From Clostridiaceae bacterium (GTDB lineage: Bacteria; Bacillota; Clostridia; Oscillospirales; Butyricicoccaceae), in contig JAEDEU010000068.1 in the NCBI GenBank assembly GCA_016293155.1, positions 1 through 7,614 on the forward strand: a stretch of 7,614 nt of DNA, read 5' to 3'. How positions within the stretch are numbered: position 1 is the stretch's first letter; every line of letters starts with the position of its first letter. This document shows positions 1 to 5,341 of this stretch, one piece after another. The position numbers were made by a program, and so were the translations under genes. The notes beneath the pieces are model-generated. The model did no database searches, was not told the origin of the DNA, and worked only from the letters and a program-made list of their open reading frames with translations.

Positions 1-65
1 ACTTTACGGTAACTGTTTCCGTGGAGCTGGCAGAAGCAACCGAGACGATGAAGAAATATCTGTAA
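1..65 (+). CDS. C-terminal end of an unidentified protein (partial)
   Basis: The frame starting at base 3 is open from the window edge to a TAA at 63-65 and encodes FTVTVSVELAEATETMKKYL. This looks like a beta strand followed by a short charged helix. It is taken as a real gene end because a strong intrinsic terminator follows 18 bp later on the same strand. In Bacillus, recN lies upstream of spoIVB, but these 20 residues do not let me recognise RecN or any other family, so no function is given. Confidence 0.6.
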   Translation, partial: FTVTVSVELAEATETMKKYL

Positions 66-83
66 GTCTACTTAACAGAAATC

Positions 84-116
84 AGACGGTATCGCATTGC
101 GGTACCGTCTTTTTTT
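84..116 (+). terminator. Intrinsic terminator of the upstream gene
   Basis: A 10-bp stem pairs AGACGGTATC (84-93) with GGTACCGTCT (101-110), with a single G-U pair and a 7-nt loop. It runs directly into seven T residues (110-116). This is a textbook Rho-independent terminator and separates the upstream gene from spoIVB transcription. Confidence 0.92.
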
Positions 117-179
117 AAAACAGATTTATACAGGAAAATCTGAAAAGAAGTAAAAAGTATAAAATTCCTATGAATGATA

Positions 180-196
180 TGTCGAAAAAAGTCGAA
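180..196 (+). promoter_or_regulatory. Tandem Spo0A-box-like sites upstream of spoIVB
   Basis: TGTCGAA at 180-186 matches the Spo0A box TGNCGAA exactly. AGTCGAA at 190-196 matches at all but the first base. The two start 10 bp apart, one helical turn, which is the tandem geometry known for Spo0A DNA-binding-domain dimers. The same spacing is found in front of spo0A at 2121 and 2131. The target could be spoIVB or the end of the upstream unit. Binding is inferred. Confidence 0.5.
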
Positions 197-249
197 TTTT
201 GGCAGACGTGGAAAAGTGAATAAAAAAACATTTTTGTTTTGATAGAAGT

Positions 250-279
250 GCATATTTTATCGCATTCTATCAGATGATA
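250..279 (+). promoter_or_regulatory. Candidate sigma-G-type promoter of spoIVB
   Basis: GCATA (250-254), an 18-nt spacer and GATGATA (273-279) resemble the Bacillus sigma-G pattern GMATR-N18-CATNNTA, with only the first base of the -10 element off. spoIVB of B. subtilis is known to be transcribed in the forespore by sigma-G, and weakly by sigma-F, so the match fits the gene. A perfect TATAAT overlaps at 278-283 but has no recognisable TTGACA 16-18 bp upstream, so a sigma-A promoter is less likely though not excluded. Confidence 0.45.
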
Positions 280-391
280 TAATATGTATGTGTTCGGTAT
301 GATTGGTGACATTCGGAATGGGCGTCAGCTCCTGCAAGCACACCCATTCATCCGCAGTGATAGATCGCGTCTGGCGCGGAACACTACGGAT

Positions 392-400
392 GGAGAGGAG
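392..400 (+). promoter_or_regulatory. Ribosome binding site fixing the spoIVB start
   Basis: GGAGAGGAG ends 7 nt before the ATG at 408. The frame is also open upstream to a TTG at 303, but that codon has no Shine-Dalgarno sequence. The ATG at 408 is followed at once by Lys-rich residues and a hydrophobic segment, so 408 is the start. Confidence 0.85.
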
Positions 401-407
401 TGATGCC

Positions 408-1400
408 ATGAAGAAAAAAGCAAGGGCGGCGGTCTGTGCGCTCATTGCGGTCGTTTTGCTGATGACACAGACGCTGGCTGCGTCGCTGATTCCGGTAGGA
501 CGGCCTGTGGGCGTATGTATGACGGCTCAGGGCGTGGTTGTCTCGGCTCTGACCGATGTAGAGACCGCGTCCGGCACCCGGCGCCCGGCAGAACAGGCGG
601 GCATACGGGCAGGAGACATTCTGCTGACGGCAAACGGAGTCGAGCTGAGTTCCGGAGAGCAGCTCGCGGATTTGTCCGCAAGTGGAAAAACGCTTCAGCT
701 TACCGGTCTGCGCGGAGAAAAGAAATTTTCGGTTTCGGTCACGCCGGTCAAGAGCAGTCGTGACCATGCCTACCATATCGGCCTGCTGGTACGGGACAGT
801 ATGGCGGGGATCGGTACAATCACGTATATTGATCCGGCAGACGGGAGCTTCGGCGCGCTGGGACACGCGGTTTGCGATGTTGATTCCGGCGTACAGCTGC
901 CGCTCAGCAGCGGCCTGATTACACCGGCAGAGGTAATCAGCGTGATTAAAGGGCGAGCCGGCGAGCCGGGGGAGCTGATCGGTTCCTTTGAGGAAATGAC
1001 GCATTTGGGCAGCCTGAAGAAAAATACGGCATACGGTATTTTCGGCACGCTGTCGGATGACCGGCTGTATCGGACGGGTAAATGCATGGAAACCGCAGAG
1101 GAGGAACAGATCCACACCGGAAAGGCGCAGATTCTTTCCTGTGTGAGCGGTGAAGAACCTCAGTATTTTGATATCAAAATTGAGCACGTTTACCGCGGCG
1201 CAAAGGACGGACGCGGAATGGCAATCAAGGTTGTGGACAAGCAGCTGATCGAAAAAACCGGAGGAATTGTACAGGGAATGTCAGGTTCTCCGATTATTCA
1301 GGACGGGCGGCTGGTGGGTGCTGTGACACATGTACTGATCACCGATGCCACCAGAGGCTATGGAATCACAATTGAGGATATGCTGAACGCAGAAAATTAA
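408..1400 (+). CDS. spoIVB: SpoIVB serine peptidase (S55 family), sporulation stage IV
   Basis: This 330-residue protein is a forespore-secreted signalling protease. In B. subtilis SpoIVB crosses the inner forespore membrane and cleaves SpoIVFA, releasing SpoIVFB to process pro-sigma-K in the mother cell. The sequence shows a basic N-terminus and one hydrophobic segment (about 7-27, a membrane anchor or uncleaved signal), then a PDZ-like region (about 35-115, with AEQAGIRAGDILLTANG at 61-77). The S55 peptidase domain (about 120-328) follows. The probable triad is His153 in GHAVCD, Asp277 in IKVVD and Ser292 in GMSGSP. The His-Ser and Asp-Ser distances (139 and 15) closely match those I recall for B. 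subtilis His236, Asp363 and Ser378. The protein is shorter than the about 426 residues of B. subtilis, mostly at the N-terminal side. The position upstream of spo0A is the conserved one, but kptA lies between. Confidence 0.95.
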   Translation: MKKKARAAVCALIAVVLLMTQTLAASLIPVGRPVGVCMTAQGVVVSALTDVETASGTRRPAEQAGIRAGDILLTANGVELSSGEQLADLSASGKTLQLTGLRGEKKFSVSVTPVKSSRDHAYHIGLLVRDSMAGIGTITYIDPADGSFGALGHAVCDVDSGVQLPLSSGLITPAEVISVIKGRAGEPGELIGSFEEMTHLGSLKKNTAYGIFGTLSDDRLYRTGKCMETAEEEQIHTGKAQILSCVSGEEPQYFDIKIEHVYRGAKDGRGMAIKVVDKQLIEKTGGIVQGMSGSPIIQDGRLVGAVTHVLITDATRGYGITIEDMLNAEN

Positions 1401-1413
1401 CCAATCAAACGCA

Positions 1414-1456
1414 GGACGGCTGCGGAATTTGATCCGCCGCAGCTGTCCCGCCTTTT
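1414..1456 (+). terminator. Probable terminator after spoIVB
   Basis: A 12-bp stem pairs 1414-1425 (GGACGGCTGCGG) with 1437-1448 (CCGCAGCTGTCC), with one G-U pair and an 11-nt loop. Only TTTT at 1453-1456 follows, after a 4-nt gap. The stem is strong and the T-tract weak, so it may be a leaky terminator or a processing hairpin that lowers read-through into kptA. Confidence 0.55.
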
Positions 1457-1481
1457 ATAAAAACGGGAGGAGGGGGCATTC

Positions 1482-2042
1482 ATGAAAAAGAAAAATATTT
1501 CCGTTTATTTATGCTATCTGCTCCGGCATCACCCGGAGGCAGTGTCGCTGGATATGGACCGGCATGGATGGGTTGATACGGCACAGCTGATTGATCATGT
1601 CAATGCCGCCGGAAAATATACGCTGACGCTGCCGCAGCTGAAGCAGATTGCAGCAGAGGATGAGAAGGGGCGGTACCGTTTTAATGAGGACTGCTCACGC
1701 ATAAAGGCATGTCAGGGACATTCGATTCCGTGGGTGCAGCCGGAGCTGACGGAAAGTGAGCCGCCGGAGCTTCTGTATCACGGTACGACCGTCTCGGCGT
1801 GGCAGAAAATCCAAAAGAGTGGCTTTATTAGCAGGCAGAAACGGCATGCGGTACATATGCAGGCAGAGCCGGAAAAGGCGTGGCAGTCTGCGCGCCGATG
1901 GAGAAGGCAGGAGCCCGTTGTGCTGAAGATTGCGGCCGGACGGATGAGTCAGGATGGAATCCGGTTCGGCGTCTCGGATAACGGAGTATGGTGCACAGAG
2001 CAGGTGGATGTCAAATACATCTGCGACGTACTGTGCGAATAA
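1482..2042 (+). CDS. kptA: RNA 2'-phosphotransferase (Tpt1/KptA family)
   Basis: This 186-residue cytoplasmic enzyme has the normal family length. Tpt1/KptA transfers an internal RNA 2'-phosphate to NAD+, giving 2'-OH RNA, ADP-ribose 1'',2''-cyclic phosphate and nicotinamide. In fungi it finishes tRNA splicing, whereas its bacterial role is unsettled. The N-terminal winged-helix-like lobe carries LLRHHPE (Arg15, His16). The linker motif RIKACQGHS is at 73-81. The NAD+-binding lobe shows LYHGT (98-102), RHAVHM (121-126) and NGVW (167-170). Arg15, His16 and Arg121 match essential residues of the family. The usual Arg before A-x-Q-G-H-S appears to be Lys75. GGGAGGAGGGGG (1464-1475) precedes the ATG by 6 nt and is a strong ribosome binding site. 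No separate promoter is evident in the 81-nt gap after spoIVB, so read-through from spoIVB is possible. The gene ends 220 bp before spo0A. Confidence 0.93.
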   Translation: MKKKNISVYLCYLLRHHPEAVSLDMDRHGWVDTAQLIDHVNAAGKYTLTLPQLKQIAAEDEKGRYRFNEDCSRIKACQGHSIPWVQPELTESEPPELLYHGTTVSAWQKIQKSGFISRQKRHAVHMQAEPEKAWQSARRWRRQEPVVLKIAAGRMSQDGIRFGVSDNGVWCTEQVDVKYICDVLCE

Positions 2043-2104
2043 AATTGAGAAAATATGCTGTCAGAGAGCATATGCAGCTTTAGTCGAAAATATGCATAAA
2101 AGTT

Positions 2105-2131
2105 CGGAAAATATGCTATATGACGAAGAAT
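2105..2131 (+). promoter_or_regulatory. Candidate sigma-H-type promoter of spo0A
   Basis: CGGAAAA (2105-2111) and GAAGAAT (2125-2131) resemble the Bacillus sigma-H elements RnAGGAwWW and RnnGAATww. The spacer is 13 nt instead of 11-12, and the -35 element lacks the A before GGA. The -10 core GAAT is exact and overlaps a Spo0A box. B. subtilis spo0A has a sigma-H promoter controlled by Spo0A boxes, which supports the reading. The start point is not known. Confidence 0.4.
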
Positions 2132-2150
2132 GTCGAACGATTTTGGCGAA
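2121..2150 (+). promoter_or_regulatory. Three Spo0A boxes upstream of spo0A
   Basis: TGACGAA (2121-2127), TGTCGAA (2131-2137) and TGGCGAA (2144-2150) each match TGNCGAA exactly and point the same way. The first two start 10 bp apart, as in tandem Spo0A dimers, and the third is 13 bp on. A weaker AGTCGAA lies at 2082-2088. They sit 113-142 bp before the spo0A start codon and most likely serve autoregulation by phosphorylated Spo0A. Confidence 0.8.
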
Positions 2151-2166
2151 AAAGTGATTAAAACTG

Positions 2167-2195
2167 TTGTGTTGGGTGTGAAAATATGGTAATCT
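2167..2195 (+). promoter_or_regulatory. Possible vegetative (sigma-A) promoter of spo0A
   Basis: TTGTGT (2167-2172), a 17-nt spacer and TAATCT (2190-2195) preceded by TGG (an extended -10) form a weak sigma-A candidate. It lies downstream of the Spo0A boxes. B. subtilis spo0A also has separate vegetative and sporulation promoters. The hexamers are poor, so this is only a suggestion. Confidence 0.3.
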
Positions 2196-2262
2196 AAGGC
2201 TGTCGTAAATACGATAAATTATTACGAAATCAACGATATGCTGAAAGGCTGGGAAAGACATC

Positions 2263-3036
2263 ATGGAATTGAAAATAAAGGTATTAATTGCAGATGACGA
2301 TAAGGGCTTTCGCTCGGCACTGGAGCAGGAGCTTGCAAATGATATCAAACTTGATATTTTGGGCTCTTATGGTTCCGGACGTCAGTTGAGAGACGGTATC
2401 CGCGAGCTCGCGCCGGACGTTGTTATCATGGATTTGACGCTGCCGGACGTATATGGCCTGACACTGCTTCAGGAGCTGAAGGAGAATCCGCCGGAGAAAA
2501 TGCCGACAATCTTTGTAGTTACCGGCTTTGCATCCACAGAGGTCGCAGCGGAATGCAGCGCACTGGGTGTCAGCTTTATGATGAGAAAGCCGGTTGATCT
2601 GAAGTCGCTGCATGAGCGAGTGAAGCAGTACGGCAGCAGCCGGAGGAGCGCGGTCAATGGCGTGCGCCTTTCGGACGAAGGAGTCGAGATCGAGATGAAG
2701 GTGACAAATATCATCCATCAAATCGGCGTTCCGGCGCATATTAAGGGATACCAGTATCTGCGGGAAGCGATTATCATGACAATCAACGATATGGAATCCA
2801 TCAATGCGATTACAAAGGTACTCTATCCGTCCGTTGCGAAGAAGTTCCATACCACCTCATCGCGTGTCGAGCGGGCAATCCGTCATGCAATCGAGGTGGC
2901 GTGGGATCGCGGTGATGTCGATGTCCTGCAAGAGTACTTTGGATTTACAGTATCCGGTACAAAGGGGAAACCCACCAATTCCGAGTTTATTTCCATGGTC
3001 GCGGATAAGCTGCGCCTGGAGCTGAAAATGGCATAG
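2263..3036 (+). CDS. spo0A: Sporulation master response regulator Spo0A
   Basis: This 257-residue cytoplasmic transcription factor controls entry into sporulation. The receiver domain (about 5-123) has the acidic pocket Asp11-Asp13, phospho-acceptor Asp57 (VVIMD), Thr87 (VVTGFA) and Lys109 (RKP). The effector domain (about 145-257) carries the Spo0A signatures IGVPAHIKGYQYLREAI (154-170), TKVLYPSVAKKF (184-195), the recognition helix TTSSRVERAIRHAIEVAW (197-214) and KPTNSEFISMVADKLRLE (236-253). Phosphorylation of Asp57 is expected to drive dimerisation and binding to TGNCGAA boxes, three of which lie upstream. Residues after Asp57 read LTLPDVYGL, whereas many Spo0A proteins have a MPxLDGL-like loop there. 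The ATG at 2263 has GGGAAAG (2251-2257) upstream, a modest ribosome binding site. The gene appears monocistronic, ending in its own terminator. In clostridia Spo0A may be phosphorylated directly by orphan kinases, and no phosphorelay gene is visible here. Confidence 0.98.
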   Translation: MELKIKVLIADDDKGFRSALEQELANDIKLDILGSYGSGRQLRDGIRELAPDVVIMDLTLPDVYGLTLLQELKENPPEKMPTIFVVTGFASTEVAAECSALGVSFMMRKPVDLKSLHERVKQYGSSRRSAVNGVRLSDEGVEIEMKVTNIIHQIGVPAHIKGYQYLREAIIMTINDMESINAITKVLYPSVAKKFHTTSSRVERAIRHAIEVAWDRGDVDVLQEYFGFTVSGTKGKPTNSEFISMVADKLRLELKMA

Positions 3037-3046
3037 CACAATCACA

Positions 3047-3090
3047 CACTCTTCCCTGCCGGCAGCGCAGCGGAAGAGTGCTGTTTTTTT
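3047..3090 (+). terminator. Intrinsic terminator of spo0A
   Basis: A perfect 9-bp stem, CACTCTTCC (3047-3055) with GGAAGAGTG (3072-3080), encloses a 16-nt loop containing the palindrome CTGCCGGCAG. Seven T residues follow at 3084-3090 after a 3-nt gap. It begins 11 bp after the spo0A stop. Confidence 0.88.
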
Positions 3091-3206
3091 GTGTGCTCGC
3101 CGGGGAGGTTGGCGGTGCGCATTTTTCGCACAAAATGACTGGCAGAATATCCAGAAAACAGGAGAATTTGCGGGGAAATACATTGGAAATTACGCCAGAC
3201 TATTCC

Positions 3207-3236
3207 TTGACACTGTGCAACGGAGTATGGTATAAT
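3207..3236 (+). promoter_or_regulatory. Strong sigma-A promoter of the ANL ligase gene
   Basis: TTGACA (3207-3212) and TATAAT (3231-3236) are both perfect hexamers with an 18-nt spacer, and TGG precedes the -10 element as an extension. Transcription should start near 3243, leaving an untranslated leader of about 160 nt. Bases 3091-3206 hold no gene or other site that I can support. Confidence 0.85.
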
Positions 3237-3276
3237 TTTTATGATTATAGGTGTGAATACAGTGAATATTAGGCGG

Positions 3277-3362
3277 CGTAAAATGATTGGGGTATTTTAC
3301 GAATTTATCTAATATGACACATTTGTATTAGCACCTTTTTGACAGTCTTAAAATGAGACTGT
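3277..3362 (+). promoter_or_regulatory. Leader with three consecutive inverted repeats
   Basis: Three dyads follow one another in the untranslated leader. CGTAAAAT (3277-3284) pairs with ATTTTACG (3294-3301), 8 bp perfect. CTAATA (3309-3314) pairs with TATTAG (3326-3331), extendable through two wobbles. ACAGTCT (3342-3348) pairs with AGACTGT (3356-3362), 7 bp perfect. TAAAATGA recurs in the first (3279-3286) and third (3349-3356). A second TTGACA (3339-3344) overlaps the third dyad, but no good -10 element follows. They could be operators or RNA hairpins. None has a T-tract, so they are not ordinary terminators, and I recognise no known riboswitch. Confidence 0.55.
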
Positions 3363-3388
3363 ACATCATAAGTTCAAATGAGTGGTAA

Positions 3389-3393
3389 AGGAG
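3389..3393 (+). promoter_or_regulatory. Ribosome binding site fixing the ligase start
   Basis: AGGAG, within AAAGGAG, lies 8 nt before the ATG at 3402. An in-frame ATG at 3378 lies upstream of this site and has no Shine-Dalgarno sequence of its own, so 3402 is preferred. Confidence 0.85.
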
Positions 3394-3401
3394 AACAACA
3401 A

Positions 3402-5225
3402 ATGAACAACAATCAGATGAGTGGAAAGCCCAGTATTGACCGTCCTTGGCTGCAGTATTACCCGGAACCGATGCGTAATATGCAGATCCCGAGCCTCACG
3501 ATCCGCGAATATCTTGAGCAGCGTACTCTGGAGGCTGGCAGACCGGCAATTGATTATTATGGCAACACATTCTATTGGAATGATATCTGGGAAAATGTGG
3601 ATGCTGTGGCAAAGTCGCTGAGAGCACTGGGCTTTGGCGAAGGGGACCGCATTCCGTCCTTCTTGCAGGCAGTACCGGAGCACCTGTTCCTGCTGCTCGG
3701 CGCTGAGAAGATCGGTGCAGCGCTGATCTGCCGCGATGATGAGCCGACCGAGCTGGCATTCGCAATCCGCAAGTCCAAGGCTACGGTAGCCTTTGTACCG
3801 GACTATATCTCCAAGGAGGATGAGGATCTGTTCCATGCAGAGACTCCGCTTCAGCGCATGGTAACGGTCTCGCCGTATACCTATGCAAAGAAGGAATGCA
3901 TTCCGGAGCATGTAGCGAACAATCTCCGCGGCATGTATCCGCAGGAGACTGCATGTGATCCGAACAATCTGACTTGGGAGCAGTTCCTTGCGCTGGGTAA
4001 GGACTACACCGGTGAGGTTGCGGCTCCGAGAGATCCGTCCCGTCCGGTTTATGGCGCATATACCAGCGGTTCTACCGGCGTTTCCAAGCTGGTCATTCAT
4101 TCCGCAGAAAATATGGTCGGCGTTGTTTATCAGATGGCATTCTACGCTCCGCCGGCACATCCGCAGCAGAAGTGGCTGCACTTCATGCTGCCGCCGGCAT
4201 TGATCGCAGTGACCGTATCCATGATGCTGTTCCCGCTGTCCGCTGGCAAGCTGCTGATTCTGGATCCGTTCTGCCGCATGGAGGATTTTGATCTGGAGTT
4301 TATGCGTGTTCAGCCGAATTTCTGCCCGACGATTCCGATGATGTACTATGTCCTGATGGACAGCAAGCGCATCCCGGCGGACTATGATATGAGCTTCTTC
4401 CTGGCTTCGGGTTCCGGCGCAGAGCCGCTCAATGACCGCAAGAATCGAGAGGTAGAGGCGTTTTTCCGCGCTCGCGGCTGTAATTTCACACTCAGCGCGG
4501 GCTACGGTATGAGTGAGGGCGGTTCCAACTTCACGATGCCGATGCCGCTGTTCCCGATGGTGGACGGCTGCGTTGGTATGCCGATGCCGGCAATCAATAT
4601 CAGCATCTGCGATCCGAACACCGATGAGGAACTGGGTTACGGCGAAATCGGCGAGATCTGCAAGGCCGGTATTGGCAATATGCTGGGCTATCAGAGCGAG
4701 GAGCAGACCAGAGAGACGATGCGCGTTCATGCGGACGGTCAGACCTGGCTGCACACCGGTGACTACGGTTACATGACCAAGGAAGGCATTCTGCACGTTC
4801 TGGGACGCGGTCTGCCGGAGCGCGTCGGCGGCGGACACCTGTTCATGATGCGTATGGAGAGCCGTGTGGTTGAGGTTTCTGGTGTTAGCGATGCATTCTT
4901 TGTATTCGTACCGGATCAGGAGAACGACGGCTACTTTGTACCGTATCTGTACGTCATTCTGGATGACGGCGTTGCACTGGAGGACATCGAGTCCGATATC
5001 CGCGCAGTGTTGGAGGAGCATGAGCAGCCGGCTGAGATCACGGTAATCAAGGAGCGCCCGTTCTTCCACTTCAAGACAAACCGCAAGGGGCTGACTGCCG
5101 AGATCCTGCGCCGCGGTCAGAAGGTTGCCGTAGCAGCAGAAGAGACGCAGCATCATGCAAAAATTAACCGAAAGGGTGCTGTCACGGAGACATCCAAGCG
5201 CAAGTCCCGTACTTCGGTTTTATAA
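3402..5225 (+). CDS. Divergent AMP-binding (ANL superfamily) acyl-CoA synthetase/ligase
   Basis: This 607-residue protein is predicted to be a cytoplasmic acid:CoA ligase-like enzyme that would adenylate a carboxylate with ATP and then form a thioester. The large N-terminal domain (about 30-460) carries the P-loop TSGSTGVSK (221-229), the GYGMSE motif (367-372, for YGxTE) and HTGD (451-454). The C-terminal domain starts near GRG (468-470). The usual GRxxDxIK hinge is replaced by GRGLPERVGGGHLF. A catalytic Lys may be Lys562 or Lys558 in FKTNRKG, but the usual PxTxxGK motif is not kept. A basic tail of about 30 residues (578-607, with NRKG and KRKSR) follows the fold. Substrate is unknown; a fatty, aryl or hydroxy acid is possible. 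The gene stands alone with a strong promoter and a hairpin behind it, which suggests steady, high expression. No acyl-carrier or synthase partner is near. Confidence 0.85.
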   Translation: MNNNQMSGKPSIDRPWLQYYPEPMRNMQIPSLTIREYLEQRTLEAGRPAIDYYGNTFYWNDIWENVDAVAKSLRALGFGEGDRIPSFLQAVPEHLFLLLGAEKIGAALICRDDEPTELAFAIRKSKATVAFVPDYISKEDEDLFHAETPLQRMVTVSPYTYAKKECIPEHVANNLRGMYPQETACDPNNLTWEQFLALGKDYTGEVAAPRDPSRPVYGAYTSGSTGVSKLVIHSAENMVGVVYQMAFYAPPAHPQQKWLHFMLPPALIAVTVSMMLFPLSAGKLLILDPFCRMEDFDLEFMRVQPNFCPTIPMMYYVLMDSKRIPADYDMSFFLASGSGAEPLNDRKNREVEAFFRARGCNFTLSAGYGMSEGGSNFTMPMPLFPMVDGCVGMPMPAINISICDPNTDEELGYGEIGEICKAGIGNMLGYQSEEQTRETMRVHADGQTWLHTGDYGYMTKEGILHVLGRGLPERVGGGHLFMMRMESRVVEVSGVSDAFFVFVPDQENDGYFVPYLYVILDDGVALEDIESDIRAVLEEHEQPAEITVIKERPFFHFKTNRKGLTAEILRRGQKVAVAAEETQHHAKINRKGAVTETSKRKSRTSVL

Positions 5226-5251
5226 TATATTACAACGGTAAGAAAGCACAT

Positions 5252-5282
5252 CGTCCGCGGCACAGCCGCGGACGTGCGTTTT
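5252..5282 (+). terminator. GC-rich hairpin after the ligase gene, probable terminator
   Basis: CGTCCGCGGC (5252-5261) pairs perfectly with GCCGCGGACG (5265-5274) around an ACA loop. The flanks GCA (5246-5248) and TGC (5275-5277) could extend the stem past two unpaired bases. Only TTTT (5279-5282) follows, so termination efficiency is uncertain. It is the only such structure between the two genes. Confidence 0.7.
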
Positions 5283-5341
5283 GCATATTGTGTCTTTCTA
5301 CAACTCGTATCCAAATACTCTGAACGAAAGAAGGTAAGAGG

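Larger units (their letters stand above)
2049..2189 (+). repeat. Repeated 10-mer GAAAATATGC upstream of spo0A
   Basis: GAAAATATGC occurs exactly at 2049-2058, 2086-2095 and 2107-2116. A 9/10 copy (GAAAATATGG) lies at 2180-2189. The first copy is also part of an inverted repeat, ATATGCT (2053-2059) against AGCATAT (2067-2073), with a 7-nt spacer. The copies are confined to the kptA-spo0A gap and interleave with the Spo0A boxes. I know no regulator with this site. AT-rich chance repetition is possible but less likely for an exact triplicate in 70 bp. Confidence 0.6.

Noticed and set aside
316..349. Inverted repeat GAATGGG/CCCATTC in the spoIVB leader
   Set aside because: Only 7 bp with a 20-nt loop, no T-tract and no overlap with a promoter element; it is too weak to call a regulatory structure.
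303..407. N-terminal extension of SpoIVB from the TTG at 303
   Set aside because: There is no ribosome binding site at 303, and the extra 35 residues are polar and would precede the normal membrane segment. The ATG at 408 has a strong ribosome binding site.
384..1187. A 267-codon minus-strand open frame across spoIVB
   Set aside because: It overlaps the catalytic protease gene entirely, has no family resemblance, and is best explained as a GC-biased shadow.
3366..5156. A 596-codon open frame on the minus strand across the ligase gene
   Set aside because: It is the antisense of a gene with clear ANL motifs. Its product is rich in His, Arg, Cys and Leu with no recognisable domain, and no promoter or ribosome binding site supports it.
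5283..5341. Possible promoter for the transglutaminase-like gene (TTGCAT or TTGTGT with weak downstream hexamers)
   Set aside because: No -10 element at 16-18 bp spacing matches more than about half of TATAAT, so no promoter is called.
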